DNA of 15,530 nt. It comes from DAISLF01 sp964517345 (GTDB taxonomy: Bacteria > Patescibacteriota > Gracilibacteria > Peribacterales > Peribacteraceae). The stretch is from positions 1 through 15,530 of the forward strand of contig CAZFBZ010000034.1 of NCBI GenBank assembly GCA_964517345.1, given 5' to 3'. Position 1 is the stretch's first letter. Every line of letters starts with the position of its first letter. A model generated the notes under the pieces. It saw only the letters and a list, made by a program, of their open reading frames with translations, had not been told where the DNA came from and did no database searches. A program made the position numbers and the translations under genes. Of this stretch, positions 6,223 through 15,530 are shown piece after piece.

Positions 6223-8088
6223 ATGTCCAAACACAAACAGCTCGTCGGCGTCATCGCCCTGATGATCGTCTCCTGGGGAGTCTTCACTCAGGGTCTCGGC
6301 GGGGTGGTCGGCGTGGAACACGCGCACGCGGCGCCGTTCTTCATCAGCGGCTTCCTGATCACATCGATGCAGGTGCTGACGTCACTGATCATCAGCATCG
6401 TGAACTTCCTGATGTGGATTCTCTTCATGATCCTGGATCTGGTAATGAATCCTGTCTGGATCTTCGATTTGAGCGCCAACGGCGCCGACGGCAGCCTGGT
6501 AAACATGCTGCGCGAGATCTGGCAGCTGTGCCGGGATCTCGTCAACCTGGGCCTCGCGCTTACGCTCATCTTCGGTGCCATCATGATGATCGTCACGACG
6601 GACGCTACGAAACTGAAGGCCATGCTGCCCAAAGTCGTCGCGGCACTGGTCCTCGTGAACTTCTCGTGGTTCCTGCCCCGGGCGATCTTCGATCTCTCCC
6701 AGATCCTTACGTACACGGTCTACCAGATCCCGTCGCTGCTCAGCGCGGACGGCTGCGTACTGCCCCCGCGCGTCGGCCAGGCCGTCGGGCGCCCGTGCGA
6801 AGTGGTCATCAACTACGAATTCTTCAGCCGCACGACACTCGTCGCCGCCAACGGACAGAACAACAATCCGGGACAGAACTTTGGCACCATCGGCTGGAGC
6901 TGCCCGCTCCGCCCGCTCGTGTGCATTCAGAGCGTGCCCATCAACTCCCCTGCCGCGGAAGCCAACGCACAGATGCATTCCAAGGTCATCAACGGACTCA
7001 TTGTGAACCACGCGCGTCTCCGCACGCTCGTGAACATCAGCGATCCCCGCCCGGGCGGCGTGGGTCCTGCCCGTCCCGACGCGGCGCGCGCCACGGTGGA
7101 GACGGCGATCTTCCTCGTAAAGATGGTCGTCGTGCTGCTCATGCACTTCGCGCTGTTCTTCCCGATTCTCGCTCTCACGGTCGCGTTCTTCCTGCGTATT
7201 CCCGTGCTCTGGGTAACGATGGCATTCATGCCGCTGGCCGCTCTCGGTTTCGTCATCGGCGACAAGCTCGGTGACATGGATCCCAAGAAGCTCTTCATGG
7301 ATGAATTCCTGAAAGCGGTGTTCCTGCCGGCGCAGGTCGCCATCCCCTTCACGATCGGTTTCATGATGCTCAACGCCGCCGCGGCCGCGGCGCCGCCGGC
7401 GCAGTTCAACGTGTTCGGGCCCATCGCGCTCTTCCAGGGCGTCAACAGCCTGTGGCAGATCGTGTGGATGATCGTCGCAGTGTTCATCATCTGGAAGTAC
7501 TCGTTCCAGACGCTCAAGAAAGGCCCCGAGATGGTCAACATGTTCACGGACACGATCCAGTCCGTCGGCAAGGCGTCGATCGAGTCCACAGTCAAATACC
7601 CGCTCAGCATCCCGTTCATCCCGGTTCCGGGCGCCGGCACGTTCTCGCCGCTGCAGCTCGCCCAGGTCACGGACCCGCGCCGCATCGCCTCTCAGATCAA
7701 CTCCGGTCAGCGCCCGCAGAGCATCCGCAAGCAGCTCCAGGAAATCGAAGCCGCCCGCCGCGCGCGCGAGGGCGGAGGCGATGTGCGCCCCAACGATGTC
7801 CGCGTCAACGTGGTCAACAACAACTTCTCGACACTCGCCGGACCCGCTCAGGCCAACGTCCGCGCGGAACTCGTCAACGTCGGCAACGGCGCCACGGACG
7901 ACGCCCGCAGGAAAGCGCTCGAAGAGGCGCTCAAGCTCTACCGCGCCGCTCCCGGTGCCGCCGCGGGCGAGAACGACACCGATACCGTCGAAGGCCTCAT
8001 CCGCGCCAACCCGACTCTCACCCCCGACCAGATCCGGAACATCCGCGCCGCGCTCGCCGCACGCAGACGCGAAACGGGTCGCCCGTAA
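6223..8088 (+). CDS. VirB6/TrbL-like polytopic membrane protein with signal peptide
   Basis: A 621-residue protein. N-terminal signal peptide: basic start, hydrophobic core (about 8-28), probable cleavage in HAHA-APF (near 36-37). Hydrophobic segments follow at about 48-75, 103-125, 133-158, 292-325, 326-346, 364-388 and 409-424. Between the third and fourth lies a roughly 130-residue soluble loop holding four cysteines (178, 192, 227, 234), which probably form disulfides outside the cell membrane. The last 170 or so residues are hydrophilic and charged, probably cytoplasmic. Topology and the LCRDLVNLG...LVNFSWFLPRAIFDLSQ helices resemble VirB6/TrbL-type channel proteins of type IV secretion and the CPR versions found with pilus-like systems; no secretion ATPase is in view, so the role is inferred. 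The start is set by the promoter. It is the first gene of a two-gene operon, 18 bases before the next. Confidence 0.8.
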   Translation: MSKHKQLVGVIALMIVSWGVFTQGLGGVVGVEHAHAAPFFISGFLITSMQVLTSLIISIVNFLMWILFMILDLVMNPVWIFDLSANGADGSLVNMLREIWQLCRDLVNLGLALTLIFGAIMMIVTTDATKLKAMLPKVVAALVLVNFSWFLPRAIFDLSQILTYTVYQIPSLLSADGCVLPPRVGQAVGRPCEVVINYEFFSRTTLVAANGQNNNPGQNFGTIGWSCPLRPLVCIQSVPINSPAAEANAQMHSKVINGLIVNHARLRTLVNISDPRPGGVGPARPDAARATVETAIFLVKMVVVLLMHFALFFPILALTVAFFLRIPVLWVTMAFMPLAALGFVIGDKLGDMDPKKLFMDEFLKAVFLPAQVAIPFTIGFMMLNAAAAAAPPAQFNVFGPIALFQGVNSLWQIVWMIVAVFIIWKYSFQTLKKGPEMVNMFTDTIQSVGKASIESTVKYPLSIPFIPVPGAGTFSPLQLAQVTDPRRIASQINSGQRPQSIRKQLQEIEAARRAREGGGDVRPNDVRVNVVNNNFSTLAGPAQANVRAELVNVGNGATDDARRKALEEALKLYRAAPGAAAGENDTDTVEGLIRANPTLTPDQIRNIRAALAARRRETGRP

Positions 8089-8106
8089 TCCCCCAGCTCT
8101 TCCGTC

Positions 8107-9330
8107 ATGCCCCCGGACGCTTTCCGACCACCGGATGCCCTCCCCGCCGCAGCCGATACGGAGGAGGCGCGACAGGAGGCGCTGTTGCGCGCGCAGGCCG
8201 AACAGGTGCGCCTAGCCGGAGGCATCAACCGTCCCGGCATGTTTCCGTTTCTGCAGAACGGCTTGGGGCAGCTCCACGATATCTGGGGGCGCGACGTGCA
8301 TCTGCGCATCACGAATATGGGCCTGCTCAAGACAGCCCGGGACACGCAGAGCCGCGTCAGCGGCTCGCGCGCGGATGAGGCGATCAAGCTGGATCTCGGC
8401 TCGCGTCTCAACCGGATCATCGGCCAGACCGATCGCACCGCCCAGACGATCAACCCCACACAGCTGCTGATCATGGTGGAAGATACGAACAAGTACATCT
8501 TCGAGACGTCGCAGATCGGCATCCGCAATTCCGAATCACGCGCTGCGCTCGCGGACGTGAGCGCGCTGATGAACCAGTACATCGCAGCCATCGGCCGCGC
8601 GCCGGGGCACCTGAACCAGCCCCTGGACCTGCGCCCCATAGCCCCGCGCGGCGCGGAGAATCTCCCGCCATGGGTCGGACACATGGGACAATCGCGTGAA
8701 CTCGCCAACCAGCAGATGGATATTGTGCGTCTGGGAGTGACAGTTGTTGCTCTGCCGATCTTCGCGTTCATCGTGACGACTGCCCTGTTCACCAAAAAAG
8801 AGGAGCGGAGCTTCAAGGGCGCGGCCTTCTGGGGCCTCGCGGCGCTGATCGCCATTATGGGACACAAGTTCTTCGAATCCCGCACGGACCGCTGGGTCCA
8901 GGAGGTCGGCTTCCTCGGCGAGGAGCGCTACGATTACTTCCGCAGGGAATACGGAATGGACAACGAGACGACTGCGCCGCACTGGGCGACGTTCTACCGC
9001 AAGGTCAACGACGGCACCGGCGTCACGTCCGATGCGCTTCGTCTCTCCCGCGAACAGCGCCCGCTCAACGCCCTCGAAAAACTGACCGTTCTGAACTCGT
9101 TCACGCCCGAAGGCTCGCCCATCCGGGGAGCAGTCCGACGCATGCTCGAGAGCCGTGCGCCGGGCAAGGAGGAGGGGCATGAATTCCGCGAGCTCGTCGC
9201 GATGTTCCGCCAGCCCCGCACGACCGAAGGCCGCCGCTTCGCGGAGAACTTCCTGCGCATCGGCGCCAGCCCCGCGCGCCTCGCCGAACTGCCCGTGGGG
9301 CCCCGTCCCGCACCACCGCCTCCGGTCTGA
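8107..9330 (+). CDS. Two-TM membrane protein of unknown function, partner of the VirB6-like protein
   Basis: A 407-residue protein that I do not recognise. An N-terminal half (1-200) is hydrophilic, with charged helical stretches that could form coiled coils (about 18-40, 85-115). Two close membrane segments follow at about 206-228 and 236-253, separated by a short basic loop (TKKEERSFK), giving a hairpin topology. The C-terminal 150 residues are hydrophilic, ending in Pro-rich PAPPPPV. The ATG is 18 bases after the stop of the VirB6-like gene with no Shine-Dalgarno, so expression probably depends on co-transcription. The position and hairpin topology suggest an accessory subunit of the same membrane complex, which is inference from context. 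The stop TGA directly abuts the infB stop on the other strand. Confidence 0.75.
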   Translation: MPPDAFRPPDALPAAADTEEARQEALLRAQAEQVRLAGGINRPGMFPFLQNGLGQLHDIWGRDVHLRITNMGLLKTARDTQSRVSGSRADEAIKLDLGSRLNRIIGQTDRTAQTINPTQLLIMVEDTNKYIFETSQIGIRNSESRAALADVSALMNQYIAAIGRAPGHLNQPLDLRPIAPRGAENLPPWVGHMGQSRELANQQMDIVRLGVTVVALPIFAFIVTTALFTKKEERSFKGAAFWGLAALIAIMGHKFFESRTDRWVQEVGFLGEERYDYFRREYGMDNETTAPHWATFYRKVNDGTGVTSDALRLSREQRPLNALEKLTVLNSFTPEGSPIRGAVRRMLESRAPGKEEGHEFRELVAMFRQPRTTEGRRFAENFLRIGASPARLAELPVGPRPAPPPPV

Positions 9331-11610
<2,280 letters not shown>

Positions 11611-11680
11611 GTGATTAGAAGAAAAAGGCCGCTCACAGCCTATCAGAGACGCACCGGATCACAAGCGGGAACCCGGTCAA

Positions 11681-13045
11681 TCAGGCATTCCCTGCTGTCA
11701 GGTCGCGGACGATGTCGCGCTGCGTGTCGGCGGAGCCGGCGTCGCCTTCGGTCACGCGGCCGACCACGTCGGTCTGGTGCGCGGGTATCTGCGGAGTTGC
11801 GGGCGCGGCAGGAGCGGCGGCCGGAGCGGGCTTGGCGTCGGCGCGCAGGGGCGGCAGAGCCGGAGCCGGGCCGTCGCTGTCCTGGCGCTTCTGGCGCTGG
11901 ATGCCCTCGGTGAGACGGCGGATGCAGTCGAGTACCTGGAGCTGGAAATTATCGAAGGCGCGCACGCGGAATCCGGCAGCGCGCGGATGGCCGCCGCCGC
12001 CGTAGCACTCGCCCGCGAGACGGCTGACATCAATGGCTGCGGACGAGCGCATGCTCGCCTTGAGGCCGCCCTCCTCCACCTCGGTGAAGAGCACGTGGAC
12101 ATCGGCATTGGGAATCGTGGAGATGAGTTCGTCGAGAATGCCGTGTGTCTCGCGGCTGTGCGCTTCCATCTCCTGCAGATCCTCACGGCTGATGGCCGAC
12201 CAGACGATGCCGGCAGTCGCGTCCATCTGAATCCGGTTGAGCGCGCGGCCCCAGATCTTGAGCGTGGAGAGCGGCTTGGTCTTGTAGATGTGCTGGATGA
12301 TCTCCTGCTGGCGCGCGCCGCGCTCCAGGAGTTCGGCCGCAATCTCGAGCGATTTCGGCGTGGTGTTGGGATTCTGGAAGCTGCGGGTGTCCGTGATGAG
12401 ACCCGTGAGCAACAGTGTCGCCATATCCGCCGTGATGCGCGTGGCCCAGTCGGGATTTTGGAGGAACCAGCCGTAGAGCACCTCGGTGGCGCTGGCCGCC
12501 GTCGGGTCGATCAGGTGGATCTGGCCGTACTTCGTATTGCTGATGTGATGGTCGATGTTGAGAATCGGGAGCGACGAGAACAGATCCACGTGATCCGTAT
12601 ACATGCGCCCGAGCAGGGCGAGATCGGCGGTGTCGACCATGACGATCAGGTCGTAATGCTTCTCCCCTTCCCCGAAGCTGATGTGGTTGCTGCGGATGCC
12701 GCCCTTCTTGGGAACGACGATAATGTTCACCTTGTGGTCCTCGACGGTGTAGCGGAGCTTGTCGACCTCCACGCCCTCGTCGAGATTGATGGTGATGATG
12801 AAGTTCTGGCTCTCGGCGATCTCCCCTTCCAGCTTCTCGAAGCCCGGCAGGAACCGCAGGGATTCGGGCGGCGTATCCGGGCAGATCACGGTGACGTCCT
12901 TGCCGAGCGCGCGGAACATCTCGTAGCACGCCAGCGCGCTGCTGAGGCCATCCGGGTCCACGTTGGCGTGGGGGATGACGAGGAGGCGCTGATGCTGCAT
13001 GATCGCCTGGAATGCGGCCGATGCGGAGGATTGGGGGAGGCTCAT
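11681..13045 (-). CDS. nrnA: DHH/DHHA1 phosphoesterase, NrnA-like, with insert and Pro/Ala-rich tail
   Basis: A 454-residue DHH-family enzyme. Motif I HANVDPDG (26-33), motif II VDTAD (137-141), the DHH triad NIDHHISN (163-170), the ITDTRSF segment (217-223), then a DHHA1 domain ending in GGGGHPRAAGF (349-359). Relatives degrade nanoRNA, pAp or cyclic dinucleotides using manganese, in the cytoplasm. Two features depart from Bacillus NrnA. About 50 extra residues lie between motifs I and II (about 85-130), a form I associate with CPR bacteria, and residues from about 385 on are a Pro/Ala-rich, probably disordered tail. The usual motif I DGD is here DPD, keeping both acids. The symbol is by similarity; the substrate is not proven. 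The gene precedes infB; nrnA elsewhere usually follows infB-rbfA. Confidence 0.88.
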   Translation of the reverse strand: MSLPQSSASAAFQAIMQHQRLLVIPHANVDPDGLSSALACYEMFRALGKDVTVICPDTPPESLRFLPGFEKLEGEIAESQNFIITINLDEGVEVDKLRYTVEDHKVNIIVVPKKGGIRSNHISFGEGEKHYDLIVMVDTADLALLGRMYTDHVDLFSSLPILNIDHHISNTKYGQIHLIDPTAASATEVLYGWFLQNPDWATRITADMATLLLTGLITDTRSFQNPNTTPKSLEIAAELLERGARQQEIIQHIYKTKPLSTLKIWGRALNRIQMDATAGIVWSAISREDLQEMEAHSRETHGILDELISTIPNADVHVLFTEVEEGGLKASMRSSAAIDVSRLAGECYGGGGHPRAAGFRVRAFDNFQLQVLDCIRRLTEGIQRQKRQDSDGPAPALPPLRADAKPAPAAAPAAPATPQIPAHQTDVVGRVTEGDAGSADTQRDIVRDLTAGNA

Positions 13046-13059
13046 CTGGTTATCGTGAT

Positions 13060-13088
13060 ATCATAACATAATTTGACAAATACAACAA
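13060..13088 (-). promoter_or_regulatory. Promoter of the nrnA-like/infB operon
   Basis: Minus-strand -35 TTGTTG (13083-13088), 17-base spacer, extended -10 TGT-TATGAT (core 13060-13065). Fourteen bases follow before the ATG at 13045, predicting a leader of only seven or eight bases and no Shine-Dalgarno. Confidence 0.65.
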
Positions 13089-13202
13089 TAGTCATTCTAG
13101 TAACCTATAGCCATTGGCAGGGACGTTTTGCATAAAAGGGGGACATGGAACCACAGAACCACGTCAAAACCAAGGTCTTCCGGGCTCCGTCGGCGACAGG
13201 GC

Positions 13203-14819
13203 TCAGCGGGTAAAGCCCTGTACCAGCTTCTCGGTGAGGCCCGTGGCCCGGGCGATCTGCTCCGGCGTGACCGTCAGGAGGCGCGGATCGCGCTCCGGAG
13301 CGGCGTACAGCACGCTGTAGATCTCCGGGAGCATGGGATTCATCATCTCGCTGAGCGTGACCTGTTCCGAGCGGGCGGCATACTTCTCGAACTGCGTGCT
13401 GCCCTCGTGCAGCACCATATCGATGCCCGTGGCCGGGACGAAGTCACCATTGGGCGTGGGATAGTACGGCAGCACCATGCCGTCGCCACCGAGCTCCTTG
13501 GTCTGGACCGGATGGACCGCCTCGGCCTCCTTCTCCTCACCGACGCGGCGCATCAGCGTCGCCCACGCCTCTTTGGTGACGGTGAGGTCGTTGACCTGGC
13601 AGAAGCCACCCAGGCACTTCATGCCGTAGTAGAGCGAGACCATCAGGTAACACGGCAGCATGCTCGGGAAGATCTTGCGCTCGGCAAGAGCCGCCTTGAT
13701 GGAGTCGGCGTTCCAATCAAAGGAGTAGACCGCATCCTCGGACTCCAGCTTGCCGTTGCGGAGCATCAGACGGACGCGGTGCTTGCGCTCGTCCATCGCC
13801 CAGAAGAAGTACGTGCCCCAGCCTTTCTCCAGCGAGAAAGCGCCGGGCACGCCGTTGAAGAGCTCGGGGATGTGCTTCATGAACTCCGGATCGAAGAGCA
13901 TGCGGTACATGAGCGAGCTCTTGTCGTTGAGGTGGCGCGACCGGAAGAGATGATCGACAAGCGTCTCGATCTCCAGGTAAAGCAGGTCGGGCACGCGCAT
14001 GTCCGGGGCCGTGGGCTGGGCGGCCGGCGCATGGAACAGCTTGGGCCACAGGCGGTGGTTGATGATCGTGATCTGCGCGTTGAGGTCCGGCGCGGCGAGC
14101 ACGTCCTTGTCGCCGAAGTACGTCTCCAGCAGGTCGCGGACCCTGTCACCCCGGCCAGCCGCGATCTCGCCGATTTTCTCTTTCTTCTGCAGCTCGATCT
14201 CTGCCTTGGTCAGGTCGTCGCGTGTGAATGCGCGCGTGCCGTAGACGACGCCCATTTTGAGTTTATCGGGGAGGATCGGCAGGCGGATCAGGTTGCCCGA
14301 ATCCCCCACTCCGCCATGGAACAAAATGCCGCGCGGGTAGGCTGACGCGTTGTTCACCGAGACGCTCGCGAACGAGAAGACGACAAGATACTGCAAGTCA
14401 GGGTCGTTGCGCTCGCGGTACGGAATGCCGGAGATGAGGTTGGCGTTGACGAAGAACGGGTGGTCGATAGGTCCGTGATGGTCGGTGGTGGACACGAGCG
14501 GGAATTTGGTCAGCTGGCGCGAGACGTCGTCCGCGACCTTTTCGCCCAGGCGCAGGGCGGTGAGGGCGCGCACCATGGCGATGAGCTCGGGTTTGCGCTC
14601 GTCCAACCCGGGCGTGGGGTTCACATCCATGAAATCCTTGGCGTAGAGATGCAGGATCTTGTCTCCGTGCTTCCTCATGATCTCACCAAGAATCGGGCGG
14701 CGCTTCCAGATGGCCGCGCGAAACTCATCGAGAAGCGCATGAAGGGACTCTCCGGGGGGTTCCGCGACTGCGGCTTTCTGTGCGTTGGAGGACGAATCGT
14801 TCTTTGAGGACTGCGTCAT
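13203..14819 (-). CDS. Conserved-looking protein of unknown function, 538 aa
   Basis: I do not recognise the family. After a Ser/Asn/Ala-rich, probably flexible N-terminus (1-25) the protein appears as one large soluble globular protein without membrane segments. Motif-like stretches: STTDHHGPIDHPFF (110-123, with H114, H115, D119, H120), LFHGGVGDSGN (167-176), WGTYFFWAMDER (334-345), and YYGMKCLGGFCQVNDL (397-412, two cysteines). The His/Asp cluster is suggestive of a metal site, and the glycine-rich segment of a phosphate or nucleotide contact; both are inference. ATG 14819 is preferred to the upstream in-frame ATG 14876 because an extended -10 box lies between them and the extra residues look non-coding. 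It stands alone between the nrnA-like and 115-aa genes, all on the minus strand. Confidence 0.85.
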   Translation of the reverse strand: MTQSSKNDSSSNAQKAAVAEPPGESLHALLDEFRAAIWKRRPILGEIMRKHGDKILHLYAKDFMDVNPTPGLDERKPELIAMVRALTALRLGEKVADDVSRQLTKFPLVSTTDHHGPIDHPFFVNANLISGIPYRERNDPDLQYLVVFSFASVSVNNASAYPRGILFHGGVGDSGNLIRLPILPDKLKMGVVYGTRAFTRDDLTKAEIELQKKEKIGEIAAGRGDRVRDLLETYFGDKDVLAAPDLNAQITIINHRLWPKLFHAPAAQPTAPDMRVPDLLYLEIETLVDHLFRSRHLNDKSSLMYRMLFDPEFMKHIPELFNGVPGAFSLEKGWGTYFFWAMDERKHRVRLMLRNGKLESEDAVYSFDWNADSIKAALAERKIFPSMLPCYLMVSLYYGMKCLGGFCQVNDLTVTKEAWATLMRRVGEEKEAEAVHPVQTKELGGDGMVLPYYPTPNGDFVPATGIDMVLHEGSTQFEKYAARSEQVTLSEMMNPMLPEIYSVLYAAPERDPRLLTVTPEQIARATGLTEKLVQGFTR

Positions 14820-14831
14820 AGGTGACTGCGA

Positions 14832-14837
14832 AGTGTA
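14832..14837 (-). promoter_or_regulatory. Extended -10 box for the 538-aa protein gene
   Basis: Minus-strand TGG-TACACT with twelve bases to the ATG at 14819. A TGCAAA element 17 bases upstream is a weak -35. The predicted leader is about five bases. Confidence 0.45.
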
Positions 14838-14944
14838 CCATGCCCGGCCAGGGATTTGCAGGGTGAAAAGAGGCACTTTTCTTTGACGCGCTTTTGGCCG
14901 GTAAACAGCCTAAAGAGGTCATTTTAGCTCATCGGGGATGCCCG

Positions 14945-15292
14945 TCAGGAGCCGCTGCCTGAAGGAGCATCGTCCGGGGCCATCACGACACGCTGGATCG
15001 CCCAGCTGATGGCCTGGGCGACCTGCTTGCCGATACGCGTAGTGATCTCCTCGCACAGTCCCAGGATACGTGCCTGCACTGCACGTGCCGCCTCGACGTC
15101 GCCCTCGTGCTCCGTACTGGTCGCCATGCGGAAATCGAAATCGCCGATCAGCTGCATCACGCGCGCAACGAAGAGCAGCTGCAGCCGGTCAACGTCCTCA
15201 GGTGTAAGCGGCAGCTCCGTAGTCACTGTGGTCATTTCCCTTTCTGCCCCTTCGAGCTTCTGCCGGAACTCATCATAGGAAACAACAGCCAT
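14945..15292 (-). CDS. Small hypothetical protein, 115 aa
   Basis: No family recognised. The protein is mostly helical by composition: MAVVSYDEFRQKLEGAEREM at the start, an amphipathic stretch (about 30-55, LTPEDVDRLQLLFVARVMQLIGD in shorter parts), a second helix around EAARAVQARILGLCEEITTRIGKQ, and a short Ser/Gly tail. There are no membrane segments or signal peptide, and coiled-coil or helical-bundle packing is likely. The frame is open to 15421, but ATG 15292 is the probable start since a -10 box ends exactly six bases before it and upstream residues have no protein-like pattern. An in-frame ATG 19 codons on is the alternative. It lies between tRNA-Pro and the 538-aa gene on the same strand. 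Confidence 0.7.
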   Translation of the reverse strand: MAVVSYDEFRQKLEGAEREMTTVTTELPLTPEDVDRLQLLFVARVMQLIGDFDFRMATSTEHEGDVEAARAVQARILGLCEEITTRIGKQVAQAISWAIQRVVMAPDDAPSGSGS

Positions 15293-15298
15293 AGTCTG

Positions 15299-15304
15299 GT
15301 TATA
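15299..15304 (-). promoter_or_regulatory. -10 box giving a predicted leaderless transcript for the 115-aa gene
   Basis: Minus-strand TATAAC, six bases before ATG 15292, so the standard offset puts the first transcribed base on the A of the ATG. No convincing -35. Confidence 0.5.
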
Positions 15305-15356
15305 GGAATTGATAATCGGAACTCCTGAGCCACCGGTAATGCTACCACGAGAGGGG

Positions 15357-15376
15357 TTGGGAGATTCTTCTCCCAA
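15357..15376. repeat. Perfect 8-bp hairpin in the tRNA-downstream region
   Basis: TTGGGAGA, loop TTCT, TCTCCCAA. On the minus strand it comes after, not before, the T-run at 15378-15385, and on the plus strand it is followed by A's, so it is not a classical terminator for either strand. It might protect the 3' end of the tRNA transcript or bind a protein. Confidence 0.4.
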
Positions 15377-15377
15377 T

Positions 15378-15460
15378 AAAAAAAATGACCAAGCATCCCG
15401 GAAGCACAAAAGACAACACACGCCAAAGCAGGATGTATTGCTTCCACTATTTGCTTGGTC
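15378..15460 (-). terminator. Terminator-like nested stem downstream of tRNA-Pro
   Basis: On the minus strand an outer 9-bp stem (GACCAAGCA at 15452-15460 with TGCTTGGTC at 15387-15395) encloses an inner 7-bp stem (GGAAGCA at 15439-15445 with TGCTTCC at 15400-15406). One base then leads into eight T's (15378-15385). This fits an intrinsic terminator of unusual size. The first arm overlaps the last acceptor base, discriminator and CCA of the tRNA. Confidence 0.5.
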
Positions 15461-15530
15461 GGGACGACAGGACTCGAACCTGCGACCTCATGCACCCCAT
15501 GCATGCGCTCTAGCCAACTGAGCTACGTCC
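15456..15530 (-). tRNA. tRNA-Pro (anticodon GGG), first two bases outside window
   Basis: The minus strand folds as a cloverleaf: acceptor 3' arm CGTCCCG (15460-15466) pairing with 5' (CG)GGACG, the first two bases lying beyond the right edge; D arm GCTC/GAGC; anticodon stem CATGC/GCATG with loop ATGGGGT, anticodon GGG, hence proline (CCC/CCU); T arm GCAGG-TTCGAGT-CCTGT. Discriminator A at 15459 and an encoded CCA (15456-15458). It is complete but for the two cut bases. Confidence 0.95.

Noticed and set aside
13197..13220. CAGGGCT/AGCCCTG inverted repeat at the 538-aa gene's stop as a terminator
   Set aside because: No T-run follows on the minus strand, and the stem includes the coding end.
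15357..15376. 8-bp hairpin as intrinsic terminator
   Set aside because: The T-run is on the wrong side for the minus strand and there are A's rather than T's on the plus strand.
15309..15521. Short frames on both strands overlapping the tRNA
   Set aside because: Peptides such as SGRQDSNLRP and EVAGSSPVVPTK are the classic false translations of tRNA T-arm sequence.

Overview
The window reads as a GC-rich bacterial chromosome segment that uses the standard genetic code: UGA ends several genes, for example at 9328-9330, 9331-9333 and 11681-11683. Gene content and style point to Patescibacteria/CPR, possibly the Peribacteria/Peregrinibacteria side. The grounds are small families with few known relatives, a CPR-style DHH phosphoesterase carrying an insert, a VirB6/TrbL-like polytopic membrane protein, a winged-helix/degenerate-nucleotidyltransferase regulator, and no Shine-Dalgarno sequence upstream of any gene. 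The lineage is an inference. No rRNA, CRISPR array, transposon or phage gene was seen.

Layout, left to right. An M23 metallopeptidase (minus, cut by the left edge) and a TsaE-HD fusion (plus) diverge from one short promoter region with overlapping -10 boxes. The fusion converges tail to tail with a minus-strand block. Read in its own direction that block is: winged-helix regulator, rplS (L19), a polysaccharide pyruvyl transferase, rarA, and a small polytopic membrane protein. A roughly 300-base AT-rich gap separates the regulator from a divergent plus-strand pair, which encodes a signal-peptide-bearing VirB6/TrbL-like protein and a two-TM partner. That pair abuts infB tail to tail with zero spacing. 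infB follows an NrnA-like DHH phosphoesterase on the minus strand. Further right are a large unrecognised protein of 538 aa, an unrecognised protein of 115 aa, and a tRNA-Pro(GGG) missing two bases at the right edge, with a terminator-like structure that overlaps its 3' end.

Functionally this is mostly core information processing (t6A tRNA modification, L19, IF-2, nanoRNA/c-di-nucleotide turnover, replication-fork maintenance) mixed with cell-envelope functions (M23 peptidase, pyruvyl transferase, secretion/pilus-like membrane pair).

The most notable whole-window signal is promoter architecture. At least five genes have a -10 box ending 6-10 bases before the ATG, often as extended TGn-TATRAT, so transcription should begin at or within a few bases of the start codon (leaderless mRNA). 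These boxes also settle several start codons. The other standouts are the TsaE-HD fusion, the unrecognised 538-aa protein and the tRNA/terminator overlap.
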